Virus record (IMG/VR): IMGVR_UViG_3300041432_000025
Location: 1-23,128 of that record
Source of the DNA: a virus
Reading direction: 5' to 3' (one strand)
Length of the DNA stretch: 23,128 nucleotides
Below, piece by piece: positions 1 to 7,706 of the stretch (the first letter of the stretch is position 1; each line of letters starts with the position of its first letter). The position numbers and the translations under genes were made by a program. Under the pieces are notes generated by a model. It did no database searches. It worked only from the letters and a program-made list of their open reading frames with translations, and had not been told where the DNA came from.

Positions 1-791
1 CACGCCACGTACACATCCCCGCTGATCGAGCTATACCACCCCGTCGTGATGAGCGCGCTGGTCTGCACCCCATCGATCACCACCGCATCCGGGTCCAGAG
101 CCAGCATCAACGACACATAGTCCGTCCCGGTCACCTGTGCGGCCGTCGCTTCCGTAAACCCCGCATAATAGCTTCCCGACACTCCATTGGTAAATTCGTT
201 AAATGTCCCAAGGGAAATCTTTTGGATGCAGGTCGTGCCTGCCGGATTGGCCGACGTCGGCGCCACCCCATCCCTCACCGTCGTTGCCGTAATACTCGTC
301 ACCGCGGTGCCAACGACCCCGAACTCCGGCACCGGCGTCGTGCCGGCAGGATAAAGAACTGGTGGAAAAATAAAATCCGTGGCGAGCTGCCATAATATCA
401 AGAAGAGCTCCCCGAGCGAAAATATCACATTCCCGGTATAGCTTTGGGGTGGGGTCGCCCCGCTGTTCACATAGGTCCACGTTCCTATAATGATGCCTGT
501 GAATGGCGGATATTGGGACGGCGCCTGGAATTGTAAAGGAACCTGGCTGGGCTGCCCAAGCATGTTGGAGTAAATCGAAAAAGTCGACGCAGGCGCGTCC
601 GGCAATCCGTTCATGGGAAACGGCAGCCCTCCCGAGGAAGACCCTAGAAACCGGTTCAGCGTCACAGTTCCCGCGACGGTCACAGTCAATTGCCCCGTCG
701 ACGGCGACCCGCTCACATAACTGTAATCCACGTCGATATTCAGCGTCGAGATTGCCGGCAACAAATCAACGCTGCCGTCGCCGATATTCAT
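1..791 (-). CDS. Virion or tail-tip protein, 3' end beyond window
   Basis: An open frame of 263 codons runs from an ATG at 791 to the window edge with no stop, so the C-terminus is missing. The start lies 2 nt after the TAG of the preceding gene, as in the rest of this tail operon. The protein is rich in Thr, Ser, Gly and Val in short alternating stretches (for example VTVAGTVTLNRFLG and SITATTVRDGV), which is typical of beta-rich virion proteins. One hydrophobic patch (VIFSLGELFLILWQLATDF) lies mid-sequence. I do not recognise a family. Its place downstream of the tape measure and two further genes suggests a distal-tail, baseplate or fibre role by position only. Confidence 0.7.
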   Translation of the reverse strand, partial: MNIGDGSVDLLPAISTLNIDVDYSYVSGSPSTGQLTVTVAGTVTLNRFLGSSSGGLPFPMNGLPDAPASTFSIYSNMLGQPSQVPLQFQAPSQYPPFTGIIIGTWTYVNSGATPPQSYTGNVIFSLGELFLILWQLATDFIFPPVLYPAGTTPVPEFGVVGTAVTSITATTVRDGVAPTSANPAGTTCIQKISLGTFNEFTNGVSGSYYAGFTEATAAQVTGTDYVSLMLALDPDAVVIDGVQTSALITTGWYSSISGDVYVA

Positions 792-793
792 TA

Positions 794-1396
794 CTAAAGC
801 GTCTCCCAAAGCGGAATCAGCAGACTCGCCGCGTAATTCCAAACCACCGACAAAGCCTGCGACCCGGAAAGGTACGAATTGAAAGTGAGCGTCGATCCGG
901 ACACCGCGTAATCCCCAAGCGCCTGGTAAACATGCGTTGCCGTATTGGCCGGCGTCGCCGACAGGCCGCTCCCATTCGTAATAATGCACGCGGAGAACTG
1001 CCCATAGGCATTCGACGTCACATCCCCATAGATAATTCCGCTCCCACCCACCGCGAACACCAGCGCATGCACGCTTCTGGGAGCCGCCCCCAGCGTCATA
1101 TTAGACGGGATCAAACTCCCCAGCGTCCCATTCACAACTCCCAATTTAAAAGTAGGATTCCCATCCATGTCATAAGTCGTGGCATTGTACAGTTGCAGCG
1201 GCGTAAGCGGTGTCGCAACTGCCCGCTGCCGCTTCGCGTAAAAAACCTGCCCCGTGCTCGCCTGAAACGAAAACACCCCCACCCCCGCCGTCATCACACC
1301 CAGCCGGTTCGCCGGCGCCAGATGGCCCACCGGCTGCGTGCTCGCATCCGCGAACTTCCCCGTCCTCACATCATATCCATTGGGATTTGCGCTCAT
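794..1396 (-). CDS. Hypothetical virion protein in the tail operon (200 aa)
   Basis: This 200-residue protein has no Cys-rich or enzymatic motif. It is rich in Gly, Ser, Thr, Ala and aromatic residues and looks like a beta-structured secreted or virion protein. The N-terminal part (residues 1-70) contains NPNGYDVRTGKFADAS and FSFQASTGQVFYAKRQRAV; the C-terminal half has several Gly/Ser/Thr turns. The gene follows the 231-aa gene by 61 nt and precedes the edge-truncated gene by 2 nt, so it is probably cotranscribed with both. A perfect 18-bp palindrome sits 2 nt upstream of its ATG, where it could influence initiation. Function is unknown; a tail-tip or fibre-associated role is inferred from position. 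Confidence 0.7.
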   Translation of the reverse strand: MSANPNGYDVRTGKFADASTQPVGHLAPANRLGVMTAGVGVFSFQASTGQVFYAKRQRAVATPLTPLQLYNATTYDMDGNPTFKLGVVNGTLGSLIPSNMTLGAAPRSVHALVFAVGGSGIIYGDVTSNAYGQFSACIITNGSGLSATPANTATHVYQALGDYAVSGSTLTFNSYLSGSQALSVVWNYAASLLIPLWETL

Positions 1397-1398
1397 GG

Positions 1399-1416
1399 TT
1401 TACAAACGTTTGTAAA
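1399..1416. repeat. Perfect 18-bp palindrome at a start codon (TTACAAACG element)
   Basis: TTTACAAACGTTTGTAAA is fully self-complementary and lies 2 nt upstream of the ATG of the 200-aa gene. Near-identical elements occur at 7645-7660, 11088-11103 and 17366-17385. It could be a protein-binding site or an mRNA hairpin that shields the start region. Confidence 0.85.
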
Positions 1417-1433
1417 ATCAAAAATCACTTGAC

Positions 1434-1456
1434 CCGGCATAGCCTGGCGAAGCCGG
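1434..1456. repeat. CCGGC-arm dispersed repeat, short copy
   Basis: CCGGCATAG and CGAAGCCGG arms flank a 5-nt centre (CCTGG). This is one of several copies in the window of an inverted-arm repeat with variable centre (others at 10928-10959, 15701-15744, 17163-17184, 18996-19018 and 21181-21214). It occupies most of the gap between two tail genes. Confidence 0.65.
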
Positions 1457-1457
1457 T

Positions 1458-2153
1458 TCATCCGATCAGCGCTCCCGTATTGCCGTTGTACACCACCGGA
1501 TTCCACCCCAGCGGCCCGCTCCCCAGCAGCTCCTGGGCGCTTTGGAATAACTTCCCAACCTGCCGGTAAGTCATCGGCCCCCACAGAAGATTTTTGCAAT
1601 TCGGCGGCAGAATAATATCCTCCGGCACCCCGAAAATCGTCCCCATCGAGGAAGGATTCGGCACCTGATAACTCCAATAGGACCTGCGCAGATTCACCCC
1701 CGGCACCAGATACGCCTCCTCGCCGCCCAGGTTGTCGCCGGCGTTCGGAGGGAACCCCAGGAACAATCCCGTCGTCGGATCGAAAGACGCGCTATTGAGC
1801 GGCGCCCCCTGCGTCCCCCCCAGTACCGAGACGAATTGCGGATGCGTCTCGATCGGCTCCCGGTTCAGCGCCCCGTTGAACTCCACAATATAAGTCGTCG
1901 GGTCCGCCGAAAGCCCGATGTAATCAAGCGTCGCAAGGATCGTCTTCAACTTCCCGTATTTGATCCGCCGCTGAAAACACAATGCGTCCGGCTCCAGCGG
2001 ATGCGCGCTCCAGAGCGGCGGCACAATGGGCGCCAGGCTCGCGTCCCCCTTCAAAATCAGTTGCCCGCGAATCAACCCATCCTGTTCATAGATCAATTCA
2101 CTATCCGGCTGTATCGTCAGAACGCCCGTTCCGCCTGTGGGTAGAATGTTCAT
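1458..2153 (-). CDS. Hypothetical tail protein directly after the tape measure (231 aa)
   Basis: The ATG overlaps the tape-measure stop as ATGA, so translation is probably coupled. The 231-residue protein shows short beta-type segments (GVLTIQPDSELIYEQDGLIRGQLIL near the N-terminus) and loops rich in Pro and Gly. No catalytic motif is evident. In lambda-like siphoviruses the slot after the tape measure holds the distal tail or tail-tip proteins (gpM/gpL or Dit-like), so that is the positional guess; the sequence itself does not confirm it. The gene ends just before a CCGGC-arm repeat. Confidence 0.75.
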   Translation of the reverse strand: MNILPTGGTGVLTIQPDSELIYEQDGLIRGQLILKGDASLAPIVPPLWSAHPLEPDALCFQRRIKYGKLKTILATLDYIGLSADPTTYIVEFNGALNREPIETHPQFVSVLGGTQGAPLNSASFDPTTGLFLGFPPNAGDNLGGEEAYLVPGVNLRRSYWSYQVPNPSSMGTIFGVPEDIILPPNCKNLLWGPMTYRQVGKLFQSAQELLGSGPLGWNPVVYNGNTGALIG

Positions 2154-3895
2154 TTGGGATGTGCGGGATGCGCCCGTTCGTGCGCGCTGGAGCCGCCGCG
2201 CCCGGCCATGTCACGGCAACTTTGTTTGATGTCCTCCAGCGCCCCAGTCTGCCGCTCGAGCTGGCGCAACGCCGGATCGCCGCTTTGCCCGATCCGCCCG
2301 CCGCCGCCAATCGCCCGCATCGAGTCCACCTTCACCGACAGCGGCCCTTTCGCTTTCGCGGGATCGTCGATCGCATCGATCTGGTCCTGCGTTTTCAACG
2401 CCTCCGTCCGCTTGTCGGCGCCCGTCAGCCGGTCCCCCTTGCGTTCCGCCTGGTCCGCGTCATACCAGAGCATGTCCTCCTTTTTCTTGAAGTAGTCGCG
2501 TTGCTGCTTCGGCGTCATCGTCTTCAGCTTGCGATCCTCGATCTCCTTCGCCTCGTCCGCCTGGGAGTCCGCCAGCTTCTTGTCGGCCTCGGCCTGCTTG
2601 TCCGCCGCCTCCTTCGCGTCCCGCGCCTTCCCCTCCGCGTTCTCCTTCTGCTGCGCGTCTATCCTTTCCTGCAATTTCAGGACGTTCAACTCCCCCTCCT
2701 GCTGGTCATCGAGCCCCAGCGACAAAGCGAACTTCACAGAGTTCACCAGTTGCGCGTTATCGCGATCGGCGATCAACTCCGTCAGCTTTTGCTCCCCCGT
2801 CATCGCCGCCAGCCGATGCTTCTCCTGCAGGTCTGCGATTTCATCCGCGATCCGCTTCCGTTTTTCCCCCGCCTCCTCGGCCTTCCGCCCCGCCTCTTCT
2901 TCGGCGCGATCCTCTTTCGCCGCCGCCGCGTCCGCCTCCCCATCGTCGGCGTCGCCGGTCGGCGCCGCGGGCGTCTCGGAATCATCCTTGGTTTCTTGAT
3001 TCGCAACCCCCTGAAGCGCCTCCCTCTGTTGTTTCAGCGCCGCGATCTGCTGCTCCAGCGGGTCGGTAATAAAGGCTGACCTGCCGTGGGACTTATCAAG
3101 CGCCAGCTCTTCCTTCAGCTCGACCTCCTGTTGCATCAGGTCGAGGATTTGAGCCTGCGTCCCGTTGGGATCGGCAAGGTCACCCGCTATCTGGTCTTGG
3201 GTGTGCCCATGCATCTCCGCCCACAAAATGCCCACCCCCTGCGCCGCCTTATTAAAAAATTCCAGCGTTTCCCCCGCCCAAACCGTCAAGGATTCCTTGA
3301 ACTTTTCGATCCGTATTTGTGCCGCCGCCAGGTCGCTCACCGCCTGATTGCTCATCACAGGGAACGCATCCCCCAGCCGCTCGATCTCCTCACGGCCCGC
3401 CCGGAACAAATTGATCAGCGACGCCTGCCGCGTCCCCACCAGGTCCCCGGCCGCCGCCAGCGCCGCATGCTGGTCCGCCGCCCCATGCACCGCGTCCGCC
3501 AGCGCCAGGATCGTATCCCGCGGCCCCGTCAGCCCCTGCAGCTTCTCCATGCTGATCCCCAGGTCCGCAAAATGTTTCTCCGCCGCCTTATCCCCGCTGA
3601 GCGCCTTCTGCGCTTCCAGGAATGCCTTGAAGCCCCCCTTGCTCACCGTATCCATATCCCCCCCCATCAGCTTCACCGCGTTCCCCAGCTTCTGCACATT
3701 CTCCGCCGTATCCCCGAATTTTTTCGACACCTCCTCCACGTCCTTCGCCCGATCCATCGCCCCCGCGAACATCGCCCCCAGCCCGATCCCCGCGAACAAC
3801 GACGACACGCTCCCCGCAAACCCAGCCGCCTGCGATTTCATCTCATCCAGCCCGGCCTTGAAAGCCGCATTTTTAATCCCAACAGGAACGTCCAT
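2150..3895 (-). CDS. Tail tape measure protein
   Basis: This 581-residue protein is expected to set tail length and to be ejected with the DNA. Residues 1-60 hold the usual start of this family, a helix followed by a hydrophobic Gly/Ala stretch (GSVSSLFAGIGLGAMFAG). Next comes the helical module with FGDTAENVQKLGNAVK and a segment resembling other tape measures (FPVMSNQAVSDLAAAQ). Residues 330-520 are a long, highly charged Ala/Glu/Lys/Gln coiled coil. The ATG at 3895 was chosen because it lies 2 nt after the stop of the previous gene and the residues before it are out-of-frame tail-chaperone sequence. At about 0.15 nm per residue, the usual tape-measure rule, the tail would be near 85-90 nm. 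Confidence 0.88.
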   Translation of the reverse strand: MDVPVGIKNAAFKAGLDEMKSQAAGFAGSVSSLFAGIGLGAMFAGAMDRAKDVEEVSKKFGDTAENVQKLGNAVKLMGGDMDTVSKGGFKAFLEAQKALSGDKAAEKHFADLGISMEKLQGLTGPRDTILALADAVHGAADQHAALAAAGDLVGTRQASLINLFRAGREEIERLGDAFPVMSNQAVSDLAAAQIRIEKFKESLTVWAGETLEFFNKAAQGVGILWAEMHGHTQDQIAGDLADPNGTQAQILDLMQQEVELKEELALDKSHGRSAFITDPLEQQIAALKQQREALQGVANQETKDDSETPAAPTGDADDGEADAAAAKEDRAEEEAGRKAEEAGEKRKRIADEIADLQEKHRLAAMTGEQKLTELIADRDNAQLVNSVKFALSLGLDDQQEGELNVLKLQERIDAQQKENAEGKARDAKEAADKQAEADKKLADSQADEAKEIEDRKLKTMTPKQQRDYFKKKEDMLWYDADQAERKGDRLTGADKRTEALKTQDQIDAIDDPAKAKGPLSVKVDSMRAIGGGGRIGQSGDPALRQLERQTGALEDIKQSCRDMAGRGGSSAHERAHPAHPK

Positions 3896-3897
3896 AG

Positions 3898-4569
3898 TCA
3901 GCGTCCCCCGTCCTTCGAAGCCTTGGCGTAGGAGGATCGCGCCGCAGCCCACGCATCCGCCCGTTCCTTGCCCAGGTCTGCCAGCACCACCGTGTACAGG
4001 TCCGCCTCGCTCAATGTCGTCAGGTCCGGCAGATGGCTCACCGCCTCATCCCCGTCCCTCACGAACCGCATCTCCCCGCCCTCCTGCTCACTGATCGCCC
4101 CGTCGATCCAGCACGCCTCGCCAGGCGCAATCCCATTCCAGATTTCATCCCGGGACAAATTAGTCCGCCGCATCAGCGACGTCACCCGCGCCAGCACCGC
4201 CGGCGCCGTCAGCCGGCGCGGCACGATCTCCGCCTCATTCTGCCAGAACTCCGGCATCGCCTCATGCGCGGCCCGGTACGCCCCGAATCGGTCCATCTCC
4301 CGCCGCAGAAACCCCGCGTCATTCCTGTGCCGTCGATACATCAGCCGATCCCGCAAAGACGGCCGCAGGTCCGGCTGATTCGGCCAGCGTGAGCGGCAAA
4401 TCTTCACCCCCACCTGCAGGTCCGGCAGCGACGCCTGCGCATCCGGGTCCAGCAATGGCGACTCAACCGCATGCAGCGTCAGCAGATGCCAGAAAGAAAA
4501 AAGAAACAGCCGCCGTCCTAGAACGCGGTGCGCGCCTGGAAACAGGCAGCGATAAAACGAATCATCCAC
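3898..4569 (-). CDS. Putative tail assembly chaperone-like protein (223 aa)
   Basis: A GTG start at 4569 gives a 223-residue protein in the slot just before the tape measure, where siphoviruses carry tail assembly chaperones. The N-terminus (LGRRLFLFSFWHLLTLHAVESPLL, split here by conserved-looking aromatic residues) resembles small phage proteins found at this site, but I cannot name the family. The middle is rich in Arg and aromatic residues, and the C-terminus is acidic then basic. The gene lies in the same frame as the preceding 94-aa gene, separated only by a TAG and one codon, so amber readthrough would fuse them. Function is inferred from position. Confidence 0.7.
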   Translation of the reverse strand: MDDSFYRCLFPGAHRVLGRRLFLFSFWHLLTLHAVESPLLDPDAQASLPDLQVGVKICRSRWPNQPDLRPSLRDRLMYRRHRNDAGFLRREMDRFGAYRAAHEAMPEFWQNEAEIVPRRLTAPAVLARVTSLMRRTNLSRDEIWNGIAPGEACWIDGAISEQEGGEMRFVRDGDEAVSHLPDLTTLSEADLYTVVLADLGKERADAWAAARSSYAKASKDGGR

Positions 4570-4572
4570 CGG

Positions 4573-4857
4573 CTACGCCGGTTTTGGTGCCGCCGTAGCG
4601 GGACCTGGCTTTTTTTCCAACACCGCCGCTTCCTGCTTCGAAAACTCCTCCGAGATCGCCGCCAGAATGCCCGCGATACTCTTCTTCGTCGTCGCGATCC
4701 GCGCCGTCAGACTCTTGATCGTCCCCGCGCTCGTCGCCACGAACTCCGCCTTCGATTGATCCTGGATCGATTGCGTCAGGCTCACCACCCGCGCCTCGAG
4801 GCTTTTGACCTCGCGTTCCATGTTCCCCTTGAAAGCCGTGAAAGTCGCCGCGTCCAT
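4573..4857 (-). CDS. Small coiled-coil tail-operon protein (94 aa)
   Basis: This 94-residue protein is mostly helical: residues 10-80 alternate hydrophobic and charged residues (MEREVKSLEARVVSLTQS) and end in a Lys/Pro/Ala tail. It sits between the tube-like gene and the chaperone-like gene, the place of gpG-type chaperones. Near its end the codons GAA AAA AAG contain a classic A AAA AAG heptamer, but the -1 frame closes after about 15 codons, so a lambda G/GT-type fusion is not supported. Function is unknown; a tail-assembly role is likely by position. Confidence 0.7.
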   Translation of the reverse strand: MDAATFTAFKGNMEREVKSLEARVVSLTQSIQDQSKAEFVATSAGTIKSLTARIATTKKSIAGILAAISEEFSKQEAAVLEKKPGPATAAPKPA

Positions 4858-4862
4858 GGCTG

Positions 4863-5207
4863 TTACAGCGTCACGTATTCACTGGTCAGAATGTCCAGCG
4901 TCACCATCCGGAACCCCTTGTTCTTCTCCACCCGGCCCACCTTCGTGATCTCGTAAATCACCGCCTGGTACGTCAACTGCGTCCCCACCGCCGGCAGCGA
5001 GTACGTCGATAGAATCTTGATCGTGATCTTCCCCGTGAACGTCTCATCGTCCATCCGCCGCTCGACCACATTCCCGTTCTCATCCTCAGTCTTGTCCCGA
5101 TTCGCAAAGTCGTCATCCAGCGAGAAATCCTGGACCGTGGCATTGGTGACAGTGCCGCCGATCCCGTAAAGATGCGCGGTACCGTAATCGAAGGTTGGGA
5201 CAGCCAT
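4863..5207 (-). CDS. Putative tail tube or minor tail protein (114 aa)
   Basis: The ATG at 5207 gives 114 residues (MAVPTFDYGTAHLYGIGG...). The sequence alternates short beta strands with polar turns: GTVTNATVQDFSLDDDF, then ERRMDDETFTGKITIKILS, then TYQAVIYEITKVGRVEKN. The pattern of an early Gly-rich turn, an acidic loop and a T-x-K-I-T-I strand fits the small beta-barrel tube fold (gpV/Hcp-like). It lies after the tail terminator and before the chaperone-like genes, the expected place of the tube gene. It is short for a major tube protein, so a minor tail protein remains possible. Confidence 0.6.
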   Translation of the reverse strand: MAVPTFDYGTAHLYGIGGTVTNATVQDFSLDDDFANRDKTEDENGNVVERRMDDETFTGKITIKILSTYSLPAVGTQLTYQAVIYEITKVGRVEKNKGFRMVTLDILTSEYVTL

Positions 5208-5250
5208 GCCACCGGACAAATGTCAAAAGCCCCCGGGTAACTGATCGACC

Positions 5251-5292
5251 ATCGGCGCGCAGCGCCGCGTTGGGTCCAGGCATCATGCCTGG
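5251..5292. repeat. Dispersed multi-palindrome element, copy C
   Basis: Contains CGGCGCGCAGCGCCG followed by CCAGGCATCATGCCTGG (5276-5292). It matches the elements at 7667-7706 and 11106-11145 but lacks the TTACAAACG palindrome. Its last palindrome overlaps the stop codon of the tail-terminator gene, so that gene's final codons belong to the repeat. Relative to copy A, one G:C pair in the stem is reversed, keeping the pairing. Confidence 0.8.
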
Positions 5293-5801
5293 TCAAACGG
5301 CTGCGCCACAGCCGTGAACACGAGCTGGTCGTGCCACTTATCCCCATCCATCGAGTCCCGGTCATCCGCCGGGAAGAAATCGTAAACATGCAGCCCCTTC
5401 ACCGCCCGGTTATCCGGCCCCGTCAGAGGCTTGTTCAGCGCCAGCAAGAGCGCCCCCCCCAGCCTGTTCTCGTCCCCGATCGCCGCCGTCAGGTCCACCG
5501 GCGCCAGCAACGTATAAAACACATCCTCCAGCCGCGCATCCGCCGCCGCGCGATCCTCGTCATTCGCATCACTCTTCTGATGCCACACCACCGTCACGCT
5601 CGAAACCCCCACCTCCGCCGGCAGATCCTCATGCGGCCGCGAATCCGTCGCATACACCACATGGTACGGGACCTCCGGCTCCACATTCGCGTGCCCCTCG
5701 ACGATGATCTGCGCTTTCAGCGACGCATCCCCCGTCCCCTTCACAAACGCAATCACCGCCTTCTCCAGCTTGCGCCGCAACATGATGGCCATCGGGTTCA
5801 T
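5283..5801 (-). CDS. Putative tail terminator protein
   Basis: The ATG at 5801 gives 172 residues (MNPMAIMLRRKLEKAVIAF...). The layout fits gpU/tail-terminator-type proteins: an N-terminal helix (residues 5-18), a beta strand ending in VPYHVVYATDSR, a strand VSSVTVVWHQKS, then a helix ADARLEDVFYTLLA and a C-terminal strand WHDQLVFTAVAQPF. Such proteins cap the growing tail and contact the head connector. The gene lies between the tail-completion-like and tube-like genes, the usual order. The last three codons fall inside a dispersed repeat, so the C-terminus may have been altered by repeat insertion. The call rests on fold pattern and position. Confidence 0.62.
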   Translation of the reverse strand: MNPMAIMLRRKLEKAVIAFVKGTGDASLKAQIIVEGHANVEPEVPYHVVYATDSRPHEDLPAEVGVSSVTVVWHQKSDANDEDRAAADARLEDVFYTLLAPVDLTAAIGDENRLGGALLLALNKPLTGPDNRAVKGLHVYDFFPADDRDSMDGDKWHDQLVFTAVAQPFDQA

Positions 5802-5817
5802 AGCAATGCCGCGGTGT

Positions 5818-6669
5818 CTACGCGGCCGCGACGTGGAATCCGGCCTTCCGGGCGTTATACGCCACCACATGCGCGATGCTGATCTCCATTTTCTGCCGCT
5901 GGTACCGGAGAGCCTCCGCCACTTCCACCTGGCTCAACACACGGTTGATGTATGGGACGTGGTTGTGAAGAATCACGTGGGGATTATTGATCGACCCGCT
6001 GTTGTCCGTAGCGCCGCCGGCGCGTGTGCTCTTGTGACCTGTGACCCAGGCCGGCATTCCCCGCGTCCCGCCAACCGCGGCCGCCGCCGCCGCCCAGCCG
6101 CCTTTGGCAATACCGACCCTCTTCCGTACCTTCATGAAGTAGCTCACGAAATTGCGGCGCTTTACGCCCATCTTATCGATGAACTTCCAGCGCCCGATAT
6201 CGCGGGTGCGTTTCCCGGCCGTCGTGACCCGGCCGCGGCTGTCCCGGTATTTTTGATGATGGGCGCTCATCTCCCCAAAGCTGGCGTCGGGCTTGAAGAG
6301 AAATTTTTCCATGCCGAAAACGTCGCCTTTTGCTGTCACCCACAGGCGATCCGCGTTCATCCCTTCAAAGACATTGGCTACGATCCACGGGGACAGCGGC
6401 ATGAAGATTCCCTCCCAAGCCGCGCCTCGGCCGCCAACCAGGTCTCGATGGATCGCCCCCTCCCCCTTTTTCTTCGCCTGCTGGTTGAGTCCAAAAGGCT
6501 GCGTCTGCATGGCCAGATTTACGCAGATCAGGCGTGCGTTTTGACGGACCACGGCGCCGAAGCTCTTCCCGGTCTCGCGGGCAAGCTGGTGCAGCGCCGC
6601 GTCGAAACGGGCCAGTTCCTCAGTGAGGGCCGCTTGCGGGATCTCGACGACTATACCGCCGCCAGTCAT
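5818..6669 (-). CDS. Putative tail completion / neck protein (283 aa)
   Basis: This 283-residue protein starts 3 nt after the FII-like gene. The N-terminal helix (ELARFDAALHQLARETGKSF) followed by VVRQNARLICVNLAMQTQPF resembles the start of HK97-gp10/gpZ-type tail-completion proteins, which have a helix leading to a basic helix with QN/AR residues. The middle is very basic (residues 130-200), and the C-terminus carries PHVILHNHVPYINRVLSQVE, which looks like the conserved N-x-xPY-a-xx-E end of gp10-like proteins (NHVPYINRVL). It is longer than the usual 130-200 residues. Position between connector and terminator genes supports the role. Confidence 0.6.
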   Translation of the reverse strand: MTGGGIVVEIPQAALTEELARFDAALHQLARETGKSFGAVVRQNARLICVNLAMQTQPFGLNQQAKKKGEGAIHRDLVGGRGAAWEGIFMPLSPWIVANVFEGMNADRLWVTAKGDVFGMEKFLFKPDASFGEMSAHHQKYRDSRGRVTTAGKRTRDIGRWKFIDKMGVKRRNFVSYFMKVRKRVGIAKGGWAAAAAAVGGTRGMPAWVTGHKSTRAGGATDNSGSINNPHVILHNHVPYINRVLSQVEVAEALRYQRQKMEISIAHVVAYNARKAGFHVAAA

Positions 6670-6672
6670 GGC

Positions 6673-7014
6673 CTATTTGCTCTTGCTCGGGTTCGCCAGA
6701 TGCAGCGTCATCGAGATCGCATCCTGCATCGCCTTCACGATCCGGTATTTCCGTCCCTGGATCATCAGCCGTTTCCCATCGAGCGCCCGCTCGATCGGTT
6801 GCGCGAACTTCCCGCCGAACTGCTCCCGCCCCGCCACGATCGTCGCATTGTAAGTCCCCACGAACCCGCCCCCATCGGTCATCAACTCCTTCTCCGAATC
6901 AAACAAATCCACGTCGCCGCAGAACGTGTACCGCCCGATCCGGAACTCCTCTTGTCCAAAGATCGCGCCCGCAATCTCCATCCCCTGCCCCATGAAGTGA
7001 AGGAAATCGTTCAC
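6673..7014 (-). CDS. Head-tail connector protein, lambda FII-like
   Basis: This 113-residue protein has the pattern of small head-closure/attachment proteins: FIGRYTF-type strand (RIGRYTFCGDVDLF), then YNATIVAGREQFGGKF, then a strand-turn-strand LMIQGRKYRIVKAMQDA and a terminal strand ISMTLHLA. Lambda FII and related connectors share a similar size and a closing G-x-x-Y-x-I-x-x strand. It would sit at the bottom of the capsid vertex and receive the tail. It lies 3 nt from its neighbours on both sides. Start codons at residues 8 or 12 are also possible. Confidence 0.6.
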   Translation of the reverse strand: MNDFLHFMGQGMEIAGAIFGQEEFRIGRYTFCGDVDLFDSEKELMTDGGGFVGTYNATIVAGREQFGGKFAQPIERALDGKRLMIQGRKYRIVKAMQDAISMTLHLANPSKSK

Positions 7015-7017
7015 GGT

Positions 7018-7203
7018 TCAGCGCCAGAAAAATGCGAACGCACCCTTGATGATCGTCAGATTCACCTGCTGAAGGATGAGCCATTTCAGCCATGTGAGGA
7101 CACCAAAGCAAAAATCCATCCACGCCCAAAAAATCGAGTGGTGAATGTGAAAACCGATCACCGCCGTGCAAAGACAAAACAGAATATAGGTGGCGCGCTT
7201 CAT
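7018..7203 (-). CDS. Small membrane protein in the head-tail region (61 aa)
   Basis: The ATG at 7203 gives 61 residues with two predicted membrane segments: residues 4-20 (ATYILFCLCTAVIGFHI) and about 24-45 (IFWAWMDFCFGVLTWLKWLI). It is Trp/Phe/Cys-rich, with a basic N-terminus (MKR) and a short C-terminal amphipathic stretch ending in WR. No family is recognised. Two membrane spans and small size would suit a holin or a superinfection-exclusion protein, but the location between head-completion and connector genes is odd for either. The gene is close to its neighbours (18 nt and 3 nt), so it is part of the operon. Confidence 0.65.
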   Translation of the reverse strand: MKRATYILFCLCTAVIGFHIHHSIFWAWMDFCFGVLTWLKWLILQQVNLTIIKGAFAFFWR

Positions 7204-7221
7204 TGGTCCCAATTCATCGGG

Positions 7222-7641
7222 TCACTTCCAAAGGACCATGGCCCGCTTCCCATTATTGACCTTCCCCGGCACCAGGCAGAGCTGCACCAGGTCCCGCGCC
7301 TTGGCCGGCGTGAGAAGCTTCGGCGCCACGTCCGAGAACGCCTGGCACGGCGCGAAGAGCACCGTCCGGTCGAAAAGTTTTGAAAATGCGATGTCACCGG
7401 AAAGTTTCCGCGCCGCCTGTTCGTCGGACAGCGTATAAGAGACCGGCCCGATCGATCCCGGTACCGCCGCCACCGCCGTGCACATCAGCCCCGGCTCCGT
7501 CTCGTCGCAATACCGCCCAGCGCCCAGCGCGATCAGCATTTGTTCGAGGACCAGGATTTCCCCGATCTTCGCGTTCCGCTCCGCGATCAGCTTGTGACCC
7601 TCCCCCACCAGGGACGAGACAGTTGGGAGTTTTGCGGCCAT
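7222..7641 (-). CDS. Hypothetical head-region protein (139 aa)
   Basis: This 139-residue protein begins with a helix (VSSLVGEGHKLIAERNAKIGEILVLEQMLIAL) and ends in mixed beta/helix sequence (RDLVQLCLVPGKVNNGKRAMVLWK). It has three Cys but no zinc or catalytic motif. It lies between the decoration-like gene and the connector genes, where head-completion proteins are usually found. The start codon lies 3 nt from a 16-bp near-palindrome (7645-7660), part of a composite repeat that fills the upstream gap. Function unknown. Confidence 0.68.
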   Translation of the reverse strand: MAAKLPTVSSLVGEGHKLIAERNAKIGEILVLEQMLIALGAGRYCDETEPGLMCTAVAAVPGSIGPVSYTLSDEQAARKLSGDIAFSKLFDRTVLFAPCQAFSDVAPKLLTPAKARDLVQLCLVPGKVNNGKRAMVLWK

Positions 7642-7644
7642 GGA

Positions 7645-7706
7645 TTACAGACGTTTGTAAAATGATCGGCGCGCAGCGCCGTACTGGGTCCAGGGATCAT
7701 CCCTGG
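7645..7706. repeat. Dispersed multi-palindrome element, copy A
   Basis: Three palindromes lie in order: TTACAGACGTTTGTAA (7645-7660), CGGCGCGCAGCGCCG (7667-7681) and CCAGGGATCATCCCTGG (7690-7706), with a shared ACTGGGT link. The same order is seen in copy B (11088-11145). The first palindrome lies just upstream of the 139-aa gene start. The rest of the 180-nt gap (7707-7821) holds another inverted repeat, CCCGTTCAAGAACGGG (7791-7806), and no gene that I can support. Confidence 0.88.

Noticed and set aside
2529-2999. Ser/Ala-rich plus-strand frame opposite the tape measure
   Set aside because: It is the mirror image of the charged coiled-coil codons of the tape measure, a common artefact.
4609-4615. 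A AAA AAG slippery heptamer near the end of the 94-aa gene
   Set aside because: The -1 frame stops after about 15 codons and does not enter the downstream gene, so a lambda-type G/GT frameshift is not supported.
5704-7383. A 559-codon plus-strand open frame, and similar long plus-strand frames at 503-1432, 1982-3079, 13551-15164 and 11829-12356
   Set aside because: They lie antisense to well-supported phage genes and their products are Arg/Pro/His-rich, as expected from reading GC-rich DNA on the opposite strand.
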